Source: Chitinophagaceae bacterium (GTDB lineage: Bacteria > Bacteroidota > Bacteroidia > Chitinophagales > Chitinophagaceae). From it: a stretch of 64,000 bases of DNA. A program made the translations under genes and the position numbers. The notes beneath the pieces were generated by a model. The model had not been told where the DNA came from, did not search any database, and worked only from the letters and a program-made list of their open reading frames with translations. The stretch lies in contig JAIXOJ010000048.1 of assembly GCA_027486835.1 (NCBI GenBank), forward strand, positions 29,477 through 93,476, in the 5' to 3' direction. Below are positions 28,201 to 37,847 of the stretch, one piece after another. Within the stretch, counting starts at the first letter, position 1. Each line of letters begins with the position of its first letter.

Positions 28201-31200
28201 GAAAGACCCGCGATATTATAACTCAATCCTGTTTCACCACTGATGTTCGTGTATGTTCCACCAAGTGTTGCAGAACTAGCCCATTGGTAGCTAATACCTG
28301 GAGCGTTCGTTGCCCCATTCAAGGTTAAGGTCGCATCAGCAGAACCGCAATTACCAGTTTGACCTGAACTTAATACGATTGTACCAGTTTGAGAAGGGGT
28401 TGCGCTACATGGAGCTAACACACCATAAGAGAAGTAGCCTGTGTAATCTGAAGAACTGATTGCAGAGGATGTGTACAAGATATTAGCTGGACTAGTTCCA
28501 TAAACAGATCCAACCCCTGAAATTAAACCATACTGACCTGATGCTGATGGTGCTTGGATGATAATCTGATTACTTGCAATAGTGGCATCATTGAATTGAA
28601 CCCTAGCATTGCTATAACCACCACTTCCATTTACTTGCAAAATTTCAAATCGGCTATCAGATAAAGAAGTTAACGCACTAGAAGTAGTACCACTATTAGT
28701 AGTAAACGCTTCGGCAGCAAACTGAACATAACCAGAAGTTGAAGGATCAAACCAAGCTGGCTGATAAGTACCATTTTTACCTATTGGAAATAAGGTAGTA
28801 CCATCAAAAGTACCTGTAGCCGTTCTGTTGGATGCGAAAGTTCTAGCAAAACGACCATTAATGTATAAAGTAGAACCGAAGGTCCCCGTAGTCTGTAAAG
28901 TACCAGTTGCACTTGAAGTGCCTAATGTTAATAATTTACCACTTGACACATTAACAATACCTGCTTGCAAACTCAATAAATTAGAAACAGATAAAGATGC
29001 GTTTAACGTTACGCTTGAAGCACTATTACCTATTAATAAGGTATTGACACTTGCAGTTGGGGATGTACTCAAATTTCTCCAAGTACCTGAACCACTAACC
29101 GTCTGATTATTATACGTTGTTAGATATAAACCACCAGCAAAGGCTCTAGCCAAATTCAAATTTCCACCAACAGTTAGCGTACCATTATTTACTAGGTTAC
29201 CACCAACATAAAAGTTACCAGAAGTAACCGCATATTCGCCAGATGTAATAGTAAAGTCATTATTAGCCCCTGTATAACTATAAGTCGGCGTTACTTTTCT
29301 ATTTCCAGAGGATGTTACGGTGTTGATGATAACATTATTTGCATTAAAATAGTTAGAACTTGGCCAAACATTAAATGTGAAACCTGATGAATTTCCGCCT
29401 GCGTCAGTTGAAACTCCATCACCAAATTGCAATGTATGCGTTGAAGTTTGAGATGGGGTTATAAAAGTATAACTAGCATCATAATCAACACTACCATAAA
29501 AATAGAAACCATCACCACTTGTGCCAGCATTCGGATCAACTATTGCTAATGTACCTCCAGTTAATGATAATTGATTCGTATTGGAAATAGAATTTGTTGA
29601 ATTACCTAAAGAAACAATAGCAGTACCAGATGGCACACTACCAGTTGTAGAACCACCGTTGTTACCATCCACTTTAATTGTACCACCACTTTGAGAGAAC
29701 AATGAATTGGTACCACCATTGATATTGAAATTACCGAAGATGTTGAAATTACCACCCGATACATTTAGGGTTGCACCTAAAGCATTTGTGTATGTCCTAT
29801 CGTTTGAACCAGCAGCACCCAAATTAATAGTGCCAGATGAAAGGGTAACAGTTCCATTATTAGTAAAGCCACCACTTGTAATTCCAGCAATAGTGGTTGT
29901 TCCTCCTGTTACAGTTAGAGTTCCTGTTGATTGAACATTTATAGAAAGTGCAGCAGCATTAGCGTTAATATTAACTGTTGTACCAGATGCGATAATGACA
30001 CTACCGGCTGAAGTTGGAACACTTCCTTTATTCCAACTTGATGCAGTATTCCAATCAAGTGTACCTGAACCTTGAGAAATCCAAGGAACATCACTAGAAT
30101 TAATGCCTAATTTAATATTACCAGTAAGGTTAGCCAATGCAATTCCAGTTCTCATACCTGAAGGAATAATCGTTGAGGTAGATGCGCCTGCATGCGTACC
30201 ATACATATTACTACCACCAACTACTAAACGAGTTACATTGGTTAATGGCGTGAATAGACCACTGCCATTAGCAGCTGCACTATAAGTTGGTGAACCAGTA
30301 ATTCCACTAGTTGATATACTCCAATATGCATCTGACGAACTATTTACGGTATAAGCCCCATCGGTATAAGCAACCGTAGCTAATGTTGCAGCATCTGTAT
30401 AAGATACTTCAATTGTACCACCTGTAGCTGGTGCAACAGTCTGGTTCAAAAAGAATGATCTGTCTTTTACGGTAGAGCCTGAGATAGACCCAATAGCAAA
30501 TGGAAACTGACCATCTACACCGCTTGGGTTAGAACTTGCCGTAATTGTTGATCCACCAGTAGCTGTACCTACCCATCTTTTAAAATGAGCACCTGCTGCA
30601 AATCCACCCGCGGTATATGATAATGTACCTAAACCAGACGCACTTGTTCCTAAAATAAAGGCATTTGCCCCAGTATTAATAAAACCTTGGGTAAATAACA
30701 ATGTACCGCTTACTGTTCCTGTATTATTTGCAGACAATAATGAGTTGGCATCGCTAAACGTAACCCCATAATCGTTATTGTTATTGATTGCAATGCTTTG
30801 GAAATTAGCAGTTGACAATACCCTTGAAATAGTTAATGTAGCCCCTGAACCTAACCCATTTGTTGTGGTAGAAGCAGGATTCGTAGGTGCTACTGTATAT
30901 CCTTCACCTGTACCTACAATCACAACACCTGTAATCGCACCATCTAAAACCGTAGTTACTTTAAAGGTAGCAGCAGTACTAAATGTTCCACCGCTAACTG
31001 TTAATACATCTCCAACTGCATATCCAGAACCACCAGTAGTAATAGTAGCGGATGGAATGGTATTGCGATAGATACCTGAACCAGACACCGTTTGAGCTAC
31101 CGTACTGATGGAAGCGGATGTTCCAGTCGCAGATTGGAAAGTAAGTCTGAAATCACTTGTTAATGTTCCGTTATTGCTAATATTACCCCCAACGAAGTAT

Positions 31201-34200
31201 GCTGCGCCTGGCCTAAACTCACCAGAAGTAATAGTTAGATTACCTAATATAGCATTTTGATTCGTCGTACTAACAAAGCGGCTGTTTGTACCATTTGCAT
31301 TCGTATTGACAACAATATTTCCAAAATTCAATCTGCCAGATCCAGTAAATCCTTCCAAAGCAAATCCGTTAGGATTGTTCGTAGCTGTAGTAGAGCTGCC
31401 ATTACCCAATTGTAAAGTATGACCTACTGCACTAACACTGCTAGTGGAATTATAACTTAATACCCTATCAGCTGTTGCTGTACCCACATGTGGGTCAACA
31501 ATGGTTAATGTACCCCCTGAAAAACCAACCGTACCAGTAAGATTTACAATCGGAGTACCCGTAGCCACAGATGTTGCGGCATCTCCATTATTGTTTCCAT
31601 CAACAATGATGTTACCGCCAGTTTGGGTTAAAGTAGCTGTACTACCCAAATCGATATTACCACTTACGCTAAGTGTACCACTCGATACAATTAAGGTGGC
31701 TGTATTTTGAATGGAAACTGTTGAATTATTTGCAGCTTCGCAACCCGCAATGTTTAAAGTACCACCATTGATTGTTAAAGATGCCGTATTACTTATGATT
31801 AAACCCTTAGTGGCTACTGTACCTGAAGAAACTGTAACAGCATGAGTGCTTTGTATTTGTGCTAATACGCCACAAGTAGGTATTACACCACCAACCCAAG
31901 TATTTACATCGTTCCATGGACCAGATTGTTGTGATTGTATAGGAGCGTCATTTTGATTATAGCCTAAATAGTAAGTGCCCGCTAAAGAACTACCAACAGG
32001 TATTGCAGTACGTTGACCATTCAATTGAGGGCTTGTAGTACCCGCTTGATGAGTACCAGCAAAAACCTCTGATGTTCCTTGCATGACACGTACTGCATTG
32101 GTGGTCAAGACGGTATAAATACCAGTAGCAGTAATAGCTATATTATTGGTTTCGGCCGTGCCTTTGGTAAAGCCATTACCAGTAGAAACTACCCAATTGG
32201 AATTGGTACGATTGTCGATTACATAAGAACCGTCAGTTAGGTTTGGCGTTACTGCTGAGGTTCCAGAAACATCGTTATAAGTAACCTTTACGGTACCTGC
32301 CACATCACCAGTGGTAGTTGCCCTACCTAAGAAATAGAAGCGTTGTGCTTGGGTTGCACCATTACCTGAAACAAATGGGAAGGTACCAGAACCTAAAGTA
32401 CCAGTGCTTGTAGGCAATGTGGATGCTGTAATTGTTGTTCCAGCATTTCCGGACGGTAACCATCTAGCCACAGTTGTTCCTGTTCCAAAACCACCAGCTG
32501 TAACAGATATTGTACCTACTGCGGGTGTAGTTACGCCATGCCCAACAAACCATGAGTTACCAGATGCATAAAGAGTACCTGCCGTGAAAGTAAGTGTACT
32601 AGTATGTGTACCAGCATTACCACCGCCTAATGAACTATTATATAATGCATTGCCAGAAAAAGTAACACCACCTGTACTTGTATTGAAAATTTGCACACTG
32701 GTATGACATCCAGTAACAGATGCATCGGCATTAGTAGAATTTCTAAACTTACCTGCGCCGCTAACAGTTTGAGCAACTGTTGATGCTGTAAAAGCATTGG
32801 AAGCAAAAGTACCCAAAGCCAATAAACCTGTACTTGTAAGGGTATTGCCGGCATCTACTGTAACATTACCAGCAACAATTACGCTAGAAGCATTTGTTCG
32901 CAATTCTCCATCTGTACCTGTTACCCATAAATTACCTAATACACCAAAGCTTGTTGGAGTAACTACAGTCAAATGACGATTATTTGGCGTTACATTAATG
33001 GTTGCATCTCCCGCCAACGCTGTAGTTGGAGCTGTATTTACCGTAAATGTTGTTGCACTAGTAACAGCAGAAACAAAAGTATTAGCCGCGAAAACACCTG
33101 TTCCAGATGCTACTGTAACCGAGCTACCGAGCGCAAGATTAGCAGTGCTTGCAACTGTAACAGTAGTACTTGAACTAGAAGCTCCTGTAAGCGTTGTGGT
33201 ATTTGCTGCAATGGAAGTTCCATTTACTTTTAAATTACCAAAGGCTAAACGACCAGAAGAGGTAACATTTCCAGAAATATTGAACCCTTGTGCTGAAGAT
33301 CCATTACCGCTAAGTGAAGCAGAACCATTACCAAAACTAATGGTATGTCCTGTACCCAAATCAGCATGTACACCGTTGTTGTATTCTATTGCACGGTTGG
33401 TTGATCCAGCAGTAGCACCATTCAAATGCGGATTAAGAAGGGTAAGGGTTCCTCCTGTTAAATTTAATAATTGCGATTGGAAAGACACCAATGCAGTACC
33501 TGATGCCACCGATTGTGCTGCGGTAATAATTGCTGCACCACTTAATGCAACTGTTGGCGTTGCAGATAGTGTAATGGTGTTGGATGTAGTTGAAACTACC
33601 GTTGTACCAGCAGGGATAGTGCCTGTACCACCACTAACTGTTACTATATCTCCAGTATTTAATCCGAAAGTATTCCCAGTTGCGAGTGTAATGACGTTTC
33701 CAGAACTTGTTGCAGTACCAGTTGACACATAGTTAGCTTTTCCGTTATTTCCATCTACATTAATATTACCTCCTGTTTGGTTGAACGTGCTAGCTGCGGG
33801 TAATAATAGGTTTCCGTTTACATTCACTGTACCTGACCCAGAGACTGTCAATGTTCCAGCATTATTTAGTGTGGAAACACGTTGACCAGAAGTTCCTACT
33901 GTAACTGTACCGCCACTCACAATTAGCGAACCAGACGCGTTGTTTACAGAAAGACCATTAGCAGTACCAGTTACACCACTAGTAATACCTAAGGTGCCGC
34001 CTGAAATTGCCAAACTACCACTACCGTTTATCTGCAGGCTTCGTGCTACTGCAGCCCCTGATGATAAGCTAACTGCATTTCCTGGTGAAATTGTTGCTGA
34101 ATTTGTTACTCCAGGAGCAGCACCACCACTCCAAATACTACCAGATGACCAACTTCCAGAAGCTACTGTATAAAACTGATCTAAAAAGGATGAGTTTAGC

Positions 34201-36134
34201 CCTACATAATAGGTAGTACTGGTTAAATTGGCTAGGGTATTTCCTGTTCTTGATGCAATGGGTGCAGCAGCGGTGCCTGTACCAGTAGCATGTGTGCCTG
34301 GTGCAGATGCAGATGCTGAGGTAATAACCGGAGCACCTCCTGAAATCGGTGCTGCGGACAATAATATTACCCCGTTTGGATTAATGGATATAGGAAAAGT
34401 TTGGGCTACAGTAGCGATGGTGTTAGCTGCTAAGCCTGTTACATTAGCGGTGGAAAAACTCCAAGATGCAATGGTTCTACGATCAATGGTTGTACCTCCC
34501 TGAGCGGTATATCCAGCATCAGTAAAACTAACCGTGTTATCTAAGCCAGCAGCATCGGAATACGTTGCAGATAAATAACCAGCAGTTGTTAGCGCAGCAC
34601 TTTGGTTCAAACCAATACCTCTTGGAGCTCCATTGGCGGAAGCAAAAGGAAATGTAGTAGTTGTAGTTGGTGCAGAAGCCGAAGTGGTTAACGTTGAAGT
34701 AGCTAACCAGCGAGTTATACTACCATTAACAATACCACCTTGAGTAACCGTTATTGTACCGCCAACGCTAGATGTACTAGCACCGTGTATATATCTACCA
34801 CCATTTAAATCAACGATACCATTAGTGAAAGTCAATACACCACTATTGGTGCCTGTGTTGTTTACAGGTGCAGATTGATATAATAAGGTTGAAGGTGTAT
34901 TAAATTTCACACCTGCTGTACTAGTATTATTAAAAATCAACCCCCCATAATTAGCAGTAGAAGATGCTGATGTAGTATTGTTTCTAAAAATACCAGTCCC
35001 ACTAACGGTTTGTGAATTGGTTGCTGGAACTGGGGTAATAGCAGTTAACGAAGCATAGAATGCAGAACCAAAAGTTAACGCACTACCAACAACAACAGTT
35101 AAAGTCCCATTATTGGTTAAATTGCCTCCTACAAATAATCCATCTCTACTTGGTGTAGAAGTGCCAGAAGCCCTTAATTCAGAATTTGCATTGATAGTTA
35201 AATCCCCTATTGCAATTAAGCCTCCAAAGCTGGTGGGGCTATTTACAAATCTGTTTGCACCAGTGGCTCCTCCATTAATGATAACTTTTCCAAATCTAAA
35301 TCCAGTAGTTGACACCCAAGGCTGAAAGAAAAAACCAGCAGTCCCACCTGGATCCACAGAAACACCATCTCCAAATATCCAAGTGTGTCCAGTAGTAGTA
35401 TTTGTTTGCCCAGCAAATGACCCACTAAATGATAGCACATCATTTCCACTTTGAGAAGGATCAATCACCGTGAATGTTCCGCCGGTTAAACTAACACTTG
35501 CTGTGTTTGCAACATTAAAGTGTACAATTGCACCTGTAGCATTTCCACTTGTGGCTGAAAAAGTAGTAGAACTAGTACCAGTAACGCTTCCAGTTGCAAC
35601 CCCTCCATTATTTCCATCTACATTAATGTTACCGCCACTTTGATTAAAAAAACCTCCGCTTTCTAGATATAGTTGTCCATTTAAATTTACTGTACCCCCA
35701 CTTACCGTGAATACAGATGGGCTTTGAATTCGTAAAAAAGTATTAAATGTACCTGCTTTGGTAACATTCAATGTACCCCCACTTACTGTTAATTTTCCAT
35801 TTGTAAGCGTTAAACTACGTACGCTTACAGTAGCAGAACTTCCAGATCCTGTTAACACTAAAGAAGAGTTGTTTTGAATAATGAATATGTCAGCATTAGT
35901 GATACTCGATGGAGATATTCCTGAACCATCCGTATTTGGCCCCCAACTACTAGGGTTAGAGAAATCCGTCGCACTTGCCTTAGAATAATAGGTTGTTTGC
36001 CCTTGAACCTGTTCGCTATTTGCAAAACATAGCAAAGTTGAAAGAACCAATAACATGCAGCATTTCTTTAAAACACTTTTACTTTTCGAACTACTTGAAA
36101 CCATTTCGCGAACTGTTAGGTACACTTTTCTCAT
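22257..36134 (-). CDS. Giant secreted T9SS protein with four beta-solenoid modules
   Basis: About 4625 residues from the ATG at 36134; the frame is open to a TTG at 36254, with other ATGs at 36197 and 36104. The chosen start gives a long signal peptide ending near FANSEQVQGQ. Numbering from 36254, four homologous modules begin near residues 87, 690, 1440 and 2055; each has a weakly conserved opening (e.g. SxWxGG), NxxVDGNN, TGGTLxxxDP and TVSGxGxxRN motifs and many short repeats suggesting a beta-solenoid. Then follow Ig-like domains (from about 2610), FN3-like (about 3130 and later), PPC-like domains with DVWYKxxATS, another solenoid-like stretch, and a type A T9SS tail (SVYPNPMVG to the end). 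No catalytic domain is recognised; adhesion or a surface layer is an inference. Confidence 0.85.
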   Translation of the reverse strand: MRKVYLTVREMVSSSSKSKSVLKKCCMLLVLSTLLCFANSEQVQGQTTYYSKASATDFSNPSSWGPNTDGSGISPSSITNADIFIIQNNSSLVLTGSGSSATVSVRSLTLTNGKLTVSGGTLNVTKAGTFNTFLRIQSPSVFTVSGGTVNLNGQLYLESGGFFNQSGGNINVDGNNGGVATGSVTGTSSTTFSATSGNATGAIVHFNVANTASVSLTGGTFTVIDPSQSGNDVLSFSGSFAGQTNTTTGHTWIFGDGVSVDPGGTAGFFFQPWVSTTGFRFGKVIINGGATGANRFVNSPTSFGGLIAIGDLTINANSELRASGTSTPSRDGLFVGGNLTNNGTLTVVVGSALTFGSAFYASLTAITPVPATNSQTVSGTGIFRNNTTSASSTANYGGLIFNNTSTAGVKFNTPSTLLYQSAPVNNTGTNSGVLTFTNGIVDLNGGRYIHGASTSSVGGTITVTQGGIVNGSITRWLATSTLTTSASAPTTTTTFPFASANGAPRGIGLNQSAALTTAGYLSATYSDAAGLDNTVSFTDAGYTAQGGTTIDRRTIASWSFSTANVTGLAANTIATVAQTFPISINPNGVILLSAAPISGGAPVITSASASAPGTHATGTGTAAAPIASRTGNTLANLTSTTYYVGLNSSFLDQFYTVASGSWSSGSIWSGGAAPGVTNSATISPGNAVSLSSGAAVARSLQINGSGSLAISGGTLGITSGVTGTANGLSVNNASGSLIVSGGTVTVGTSGQRVSTLNNAGTLTVSGSGTVNVNGNLLLPAASTFNQTGGNINVDGNNGKANYVSTGTATSSGNVITLATGNTFGLNTGDIVTVSGGTGTIPAGTTVVSTTSNTITLSATPTVALSGAAIITAAQSVASGTALVSFQSQLLNLTGGTLTLLNPHLNGATAGSTNRAIEYNNGVHADLGTGHTISFGNGSASLSGNGSSAQGFNISGNVTSSGRLAFGNLKVNGTSIAANTTTLTGASSSSTTVTVASTANLALGSSVTVASGTGVFAANTFVSAVTSATTFTVNTAPTTALAGDATINVTPNNRHLTVVTPTSFGVLGNLWVTGTDGELRTNASSVIVAGNVTVDAGNTLTSTGLLALGTFASNAFTASTVAQTVSGAGKFRNSTNADASVTGCHTSVQIFNTSTGGVTFSGNALYNSSLGGGNAGTHTSTLTFTAGTLYASGNSWFVGHGVTTPAVGTISVTAGGFGTGTTVARWLPSGNAGTTITASTLPTSTGTLGSGTFPFVSGNGATQAQRFYFLGRATTTGDVAGTVKVTYNDVSGTSAVTPNLTDGSYVIDNRTNSNWVVSTGNGFTKGTAETNNIAITATGIYTVLTTNAVRVMQGTSEVFAGTHQAGTTSPQLNGQRTAIPVGSSLAGTYYLGYNQNDAPIQSQQSGPWNDVNTWVGGVIPTCGVLAQIQSTHAVTVSSGTVATKGLIISNTASLTINGGTLNIAGCEAANNSTVSIQNTATLIVSSGTLSVSGNIDLGSTATLTQTGGNIIVDGNNNGDAATSVATGTPIVNLTGTVGFSGGTLTIVDPHVGTATADRVLSYNSTSSVSAVGHTLQLGNGSSTTATNNPNGFALEGFTGSGRLNFGNIVVNTNANGTNSRFVSTTNQNAILGNLTITSGEFRPGAAYFVGGNISNNGTLTSDFRLTFQSATGTSASISTVAQTVSGSGIYRNTIPSATITTGGSGYAVGDVLTVSGGTFSTAATFKVTTVLDGAITGVVIVGTGEGYTVAPTNPASTTTNGLGSGATLTISRVLSTANFQSIAINNNNDYGVTFSDANSLLSANNTGTVSGTLLFTQGFINTGANAFILGTSASGLGTLSYTAGGFAAGAHFKRWVGTATGGSTITASSNPSGVDGQFPFAIGSISGSTVKDRSFFLNQTVAPATGGTIEVSYTDAATLATVAYTDGAYTVNSSSDAYWSISTSGITGSPTYSAAANGSGLFTPLTNVTRLVVGGSNMYGTHAGASTSTIIPSGMRTGIALANLTGNIKLGINSSDVPWISQGSGTLDWNTASSWNKGSVPTSAGSVIIASGTTVNINANAAALSINVQSTGTLTVTGGTTTIAGITSGGFTNNGTVTLSSGTINLGAAGSNDRTYTNALGATLNVSGGNFNIFGNFNINGGTNSLFSQSGGTIKVDGNNGGSTTGSVPSGTAIVSLGNSTNSISNTNQLSLTGGTLAIVDPNAGTSGDGFYFYGSVDYDASYTFITPSQTSTHTLQFGDGVSTDAGGNSSGFTFNVWPSSNYFNANNVIINTVTSSGNRKVTPTYSYTGANNDFTITSGEYAVTSGNFYVGGNLVNNGTLTVGGNLNLARAFAGGLYLTTYNNQTVSGSGTWRNLSTSPTASVNTLLIGNSASSVTLNASLSVSNLLSLQAGIVNVSSGKLLTLGTSSATGTLQTTGTFGSTLYINGRFARTFASNRTATGTFDGTTLFPIGKNGTYQPAWFDPSTSGYVQFAAEAFTTNSGTTSSALTSLSDSRFEILQVNGSGGYSNARVQFNDATIASNQIIIQAPSASGQYGLISGVGSVYGTSPANILYTSSAISSSDYTGYFSYGVLAPCSATPSQTGTIVLSSGQTGNCGSADATLTLNGATNAPGISYQWASSATLGGTYTNISGETGLSYNIAGLSSTKYYVCKVTCSGFGTATQTPAVISVYNPTVASVVAAQRCGTGTVNLTATPSAGSSISWYNASTLGTELGSGNSFTTPTISSTTTYYAESQSTTFTSTVSGLGLAASEVPNATGASAERGIVISINSPLTIVSAQYYSPTLSVLNTVTYRLVDDATGTQISSSSAIVTQGTSAGWYTIPLNITVASSGTYRLLASFSSSVNRVTTGVDYTQSAYNYLGTFGSILGGYDGGLTSSSYNYFHNISITGDAYCSSARTAVVATINTPPALELTNTSFTNCGTAISNTTATAGTLGNFNQYVWSAADAGTSISKLSTTSGGTAYLGQTLTNPTIYSNPTASGVYTYTLTGTKVGGVNAGCSNTATYTVTINAVPTITASANPTDLLTGGSTTLSSTNSAGTVVWTIPPSVTSVPTAQTNLTSTTTFRAIVTAANTCTASSDVTVNVVGCAPPTAITPTVNSNSQATITYTGNIAATSGYVYRYRVVGASTWTTGTSGSSTVEAPIVLTGLLGGYTYEIQMAGNCGGSNSSYSASSTFTMNNQPLNTYSIARATSQTYASISATGSSFTWGSASTWGGANTSVSNDDNITAPMPLTSIVSGGFNFRYQGKIVSTLRANINGWMTFDDGSTSTSNYNATSSSSRVLAPFNSDLVTAGNSGGATLLASSIKYQFSGNAGSRVLTIEWIGMEKYSIPGPNLNFQVKLYEADGKIEYNYGDMWPYNGGSVGFSETYTAYVGMSDYTSTSTRINQQISNVLNFGSTNTSMIWIPQAYSRLTFTPGTTVQNYNASALTASNDEPANAITIDDLPVGESTDYNATQTLRGYTANSTISNVTTNTTNPDVWYKIVATSTDDSVFVRLLGSYNINGKIELRDGTTYALLNGVTSSGSATGATASFSSQGLTAVAGCLPTSIGQVILVRIINTNTSATGDNIIVSAWTKAVPLTNDDCSGAIALTIGTPLSSGNTSNATVSANVPSNCGGSTAAGDVWYKFTATSTFSNVSIVPGAGFNLGIEIWDGGSGGGACPSGAGTTNRLYCISPSGAGQTRSQDVTTVSGNTYFIRVYSGASGGVTPGTGFTITVSTPLPTCVTGLNALGTSRNVTVATPLSWSASTNATSYTVVLADNAAYTSPIVNITQTGTTYSIPASTLSTGTTYYWKVTANGVNGSATGCASNTAQFSTLGSTPSCVGIVSPTNGSVGSLASAGITLSWTAGSGNPTGYDVYLSTNQALVTANNVSARIAQGVSVTSFNTLSNGITLLNGTTYYWKVNPINANGTNSGCSANSFTTRGNLIVSNAQSISGSYINVTVTSTGVATLSSTLDVAGTLTVESGGTLILGNNTVTGTAVNIKAGANLSVGSTLGIAAAGSSTGNIRTTTRTIANGINLTYNGTAAQITGSGLPSSVNTLTINNSAGVSINSGTTTQLNVTGVLYLTTGTLTTNGLLTLKSTSIANSAVVAPVTGAVSGNVIVERFIPKSYRAWRDMGASVFNAGSIYNNWQEAGSYANAGYGIFITGTTATTASHGVDATNGLDQTVNSVKSAYFFSKTGAWTAVTNTKTTTLNPYTGYRVLVRGDRTFNLYTTPISTVGTTGMLLMVNATALRATGRLITGNVVFTKNGITNTVSGSTYNTASFGLNSTTDTSFSSVANPYVAPIDWKNMYDNGRVVNLRPSYYYLDPTIGSSGAYVTYNAFTDVASNLAAGARYIQSGQAIFVQNNASTSPSLTITEADKAISSTKTSVFGSTASRSKLAISLMKAEGSDWKKMDASVLVFDSRFSNDIRTEDAVKMMNNGENLAIVNKGQMLSIEGRQPAQADDVVLLSLDKMTSSTYSLNIDASAYKAEGLEVYLADAFANTTTALKTEANQISFQVDAANAATYANRFSIVFKTAAKTATATPIAAASLSVYPNPMVGKSVTVRLGSEAVAGKYVVTMYNSLGQKVHESIINHNGTNAGQLITTASKLVAGAYNISIQSAETNKVVATTKLAVE

Positions 36135-36254
36135 AATTACCATTTTAATTTTAAACAAACAACTAGGGGTTGTAACTCCGTACTTTTTATTCTTCATAAT
36201 CCACTTTCCAGCGGATATCATTTTCACTTTTACAATGTTGTTTAAATAAAACAA

Positions 36255-37206
36255 CTTTTTTTAACTACCCAAGCAGCACATTTATAAACATCCAACTCTA
36301 CATTTTCGACAAGTAAAAAGCTTTATTGTGTTAGGTCAATAACCTACTACATTTTCTCAAATATTTACAGCTTTTACGAAATTGTAGTTGGTTTACTACA
36401 AAAAGGCAGATGCCGCAACATAATGCAGATTATTTGGAAAACAGCGGCATTTCTTTACATTTTTTTTATCAGCATTTAAGTCACTCTGGATTTAGGGCTC
36501 TAATGTAAATGGTTATTAAAGAAATTAAGTAACACTAAACACATAGCGTAATTATACTCAAACTTATTATCAGCTTTACTTCCCAATACAAACAAAAAGC
36601 CCATCAATCGAATCGACTAAAGATTTCCTTAGCATTTCTTTTGCAAAATATTAAGACAAAAAAACTATTTCATACGCATTAAAATAAAATCAATTAAAGC
36701 TTATTTCCACAACTATTGAAATTACAACAAAGGATGACTAATACACATACTTGGCTCATGTTCTAAAAAAACAATAGTTGTTTGAATGGGCAATCTTCAC
36801 TCTCAAAATGGCATTTCATGGGCTATGCAAGGCAATTATGCACAAGGTTGTCATGATTTATAGATTTTCGAAACTGCCAACAAGAAAAAAATCAGGAATT
36901 TACAGAAATAGGAACATATGCTATTTTTACTTCTTTCAGACAAAATTGAGACAAGCACGATTGAAACAGCAAAGTTTGTACCTCTTAAGCAAGAAAATCA
37001 AACTATTTAAAATTGAGTGTGGTTGTAGCATGTTTAGTGGCCCTATTTCGTTAAATCGTTAAACAACATAGCATTTATGTTCCGTGAACCTGTAATTCTA
37101 CATTTACTACACCGGCCTATTTATAACCCTCCCTTTACTAATATTAAGTAAAAACCCATCTTATATAACTCCAAGTCTTTAATGCTATAGCTCAATCGGA
37201 TATTGT
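36255..37206. other. Gene-poor AT-rich gap, left part
   Basis: No convincing gene. It holds the upstream region of the giant gene, a small inverted repeat (TAGGT/ACCTA near 36335-36350) and a TGCCGC/GCGGCA hairpin (about 36412-36450). An open frame at 36778-37062 has poor composition and no context and is not accepted. Confidence 0.5.
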
Positions 37207-37459
37207 ATACAAACTGTTCTATCGCTTATATCCAAACTGCTGTCCATTATATCCAAACCGTATTCCTTTATATCCATACCGCTGTCCTCTATATCCAAAC
37301 CGCATTCCTTTATATCCATACCGCATTCCTTTATATCCAAACCGTTGTCCTCAATTTTCAGACCGCTGTCCTCAATTTCCAAACTACATTCCTTTATATC
37401 CAAACCAAGTTCCTTTAATTTCAAAGCACTACTCTTTTATGCCAAAACTGTATTGCTTA
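37207..37459 (+). repeat. 21-bp tandem array B
   Basis: About ten units of exactly 21 bp from 37228 to 37437, with decayed units on both sides. Two alternating unit types are seen, ATATCCAAACCGCATTCCTTT and a form with CTGTCCTC in place of CATTCCTT. Frames are open on both strands. The core ACCGCATTC matches the core of arrays A and C. It lies between divergent genes. Confidence 0.9.
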
Positions 37460-37832
37460 ACTTCTAAAATCTCAATGTAAATATTGATAAAATTTCCTCA
37501 CATTTTGCTTTGCATAAATAGAACAACAAATGGAGGAGCCTTTTCTACGCGTTATAACAGTAGCCAAAACTGTTATTGTAAGGAATAACCAAAACTGAAC
37601 ATGTATTTACGACAATAGGTATGTTTTGAAATCAGTTAATCCTTGCCTATTCGCTTTGCGGTGTAACAGTATTTTTGGAACGTCAAAAACGAAAATTTCT
37701 GCATCACCGCATCTACCTACAGAATTAATAGGCCAAACCAAATCTAAATAATTTGCTAATTCATATTTGAGGGAAAAATGTCCGACAAATCTGGCATAGT
37801 TTTTACTAAGTAATAGTCTAAATTCTAAAAAA

Positions 37833-37840
37833 AAGGAGGT
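37833..37840 (+). promoter_or_regulatory. Consensus Shine-Dalgarno site
   Basis: AAGGAGGT ends seven bases before the ATG at 37848. Such a perfect site is rare in Bacteroidota, where most genes in this window show none. It fixes the start of the next gene. Confidence 0.8.
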
Positions 37841-37847
37841 ATAAATT

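Noticed and set aside
32998..33732. 244-codon + strand frame opposite the giant protein
   Set aside because: Mirror frame of Thr/Val/Gly-rich repeats; Val/Pro/Ala-rich with no motif. Many similar antisense frames occur in this gene.
36778..37062. 94-codon + strand frame
   Set aside because: No family, odd composition, no start context; likely chance in AT-rich DNA.
37185..37424. Frames in array B (79 and 71 codons)
   Set aside because: Open on both strands, repeat-derived, and no ribosome site or conserved flank.
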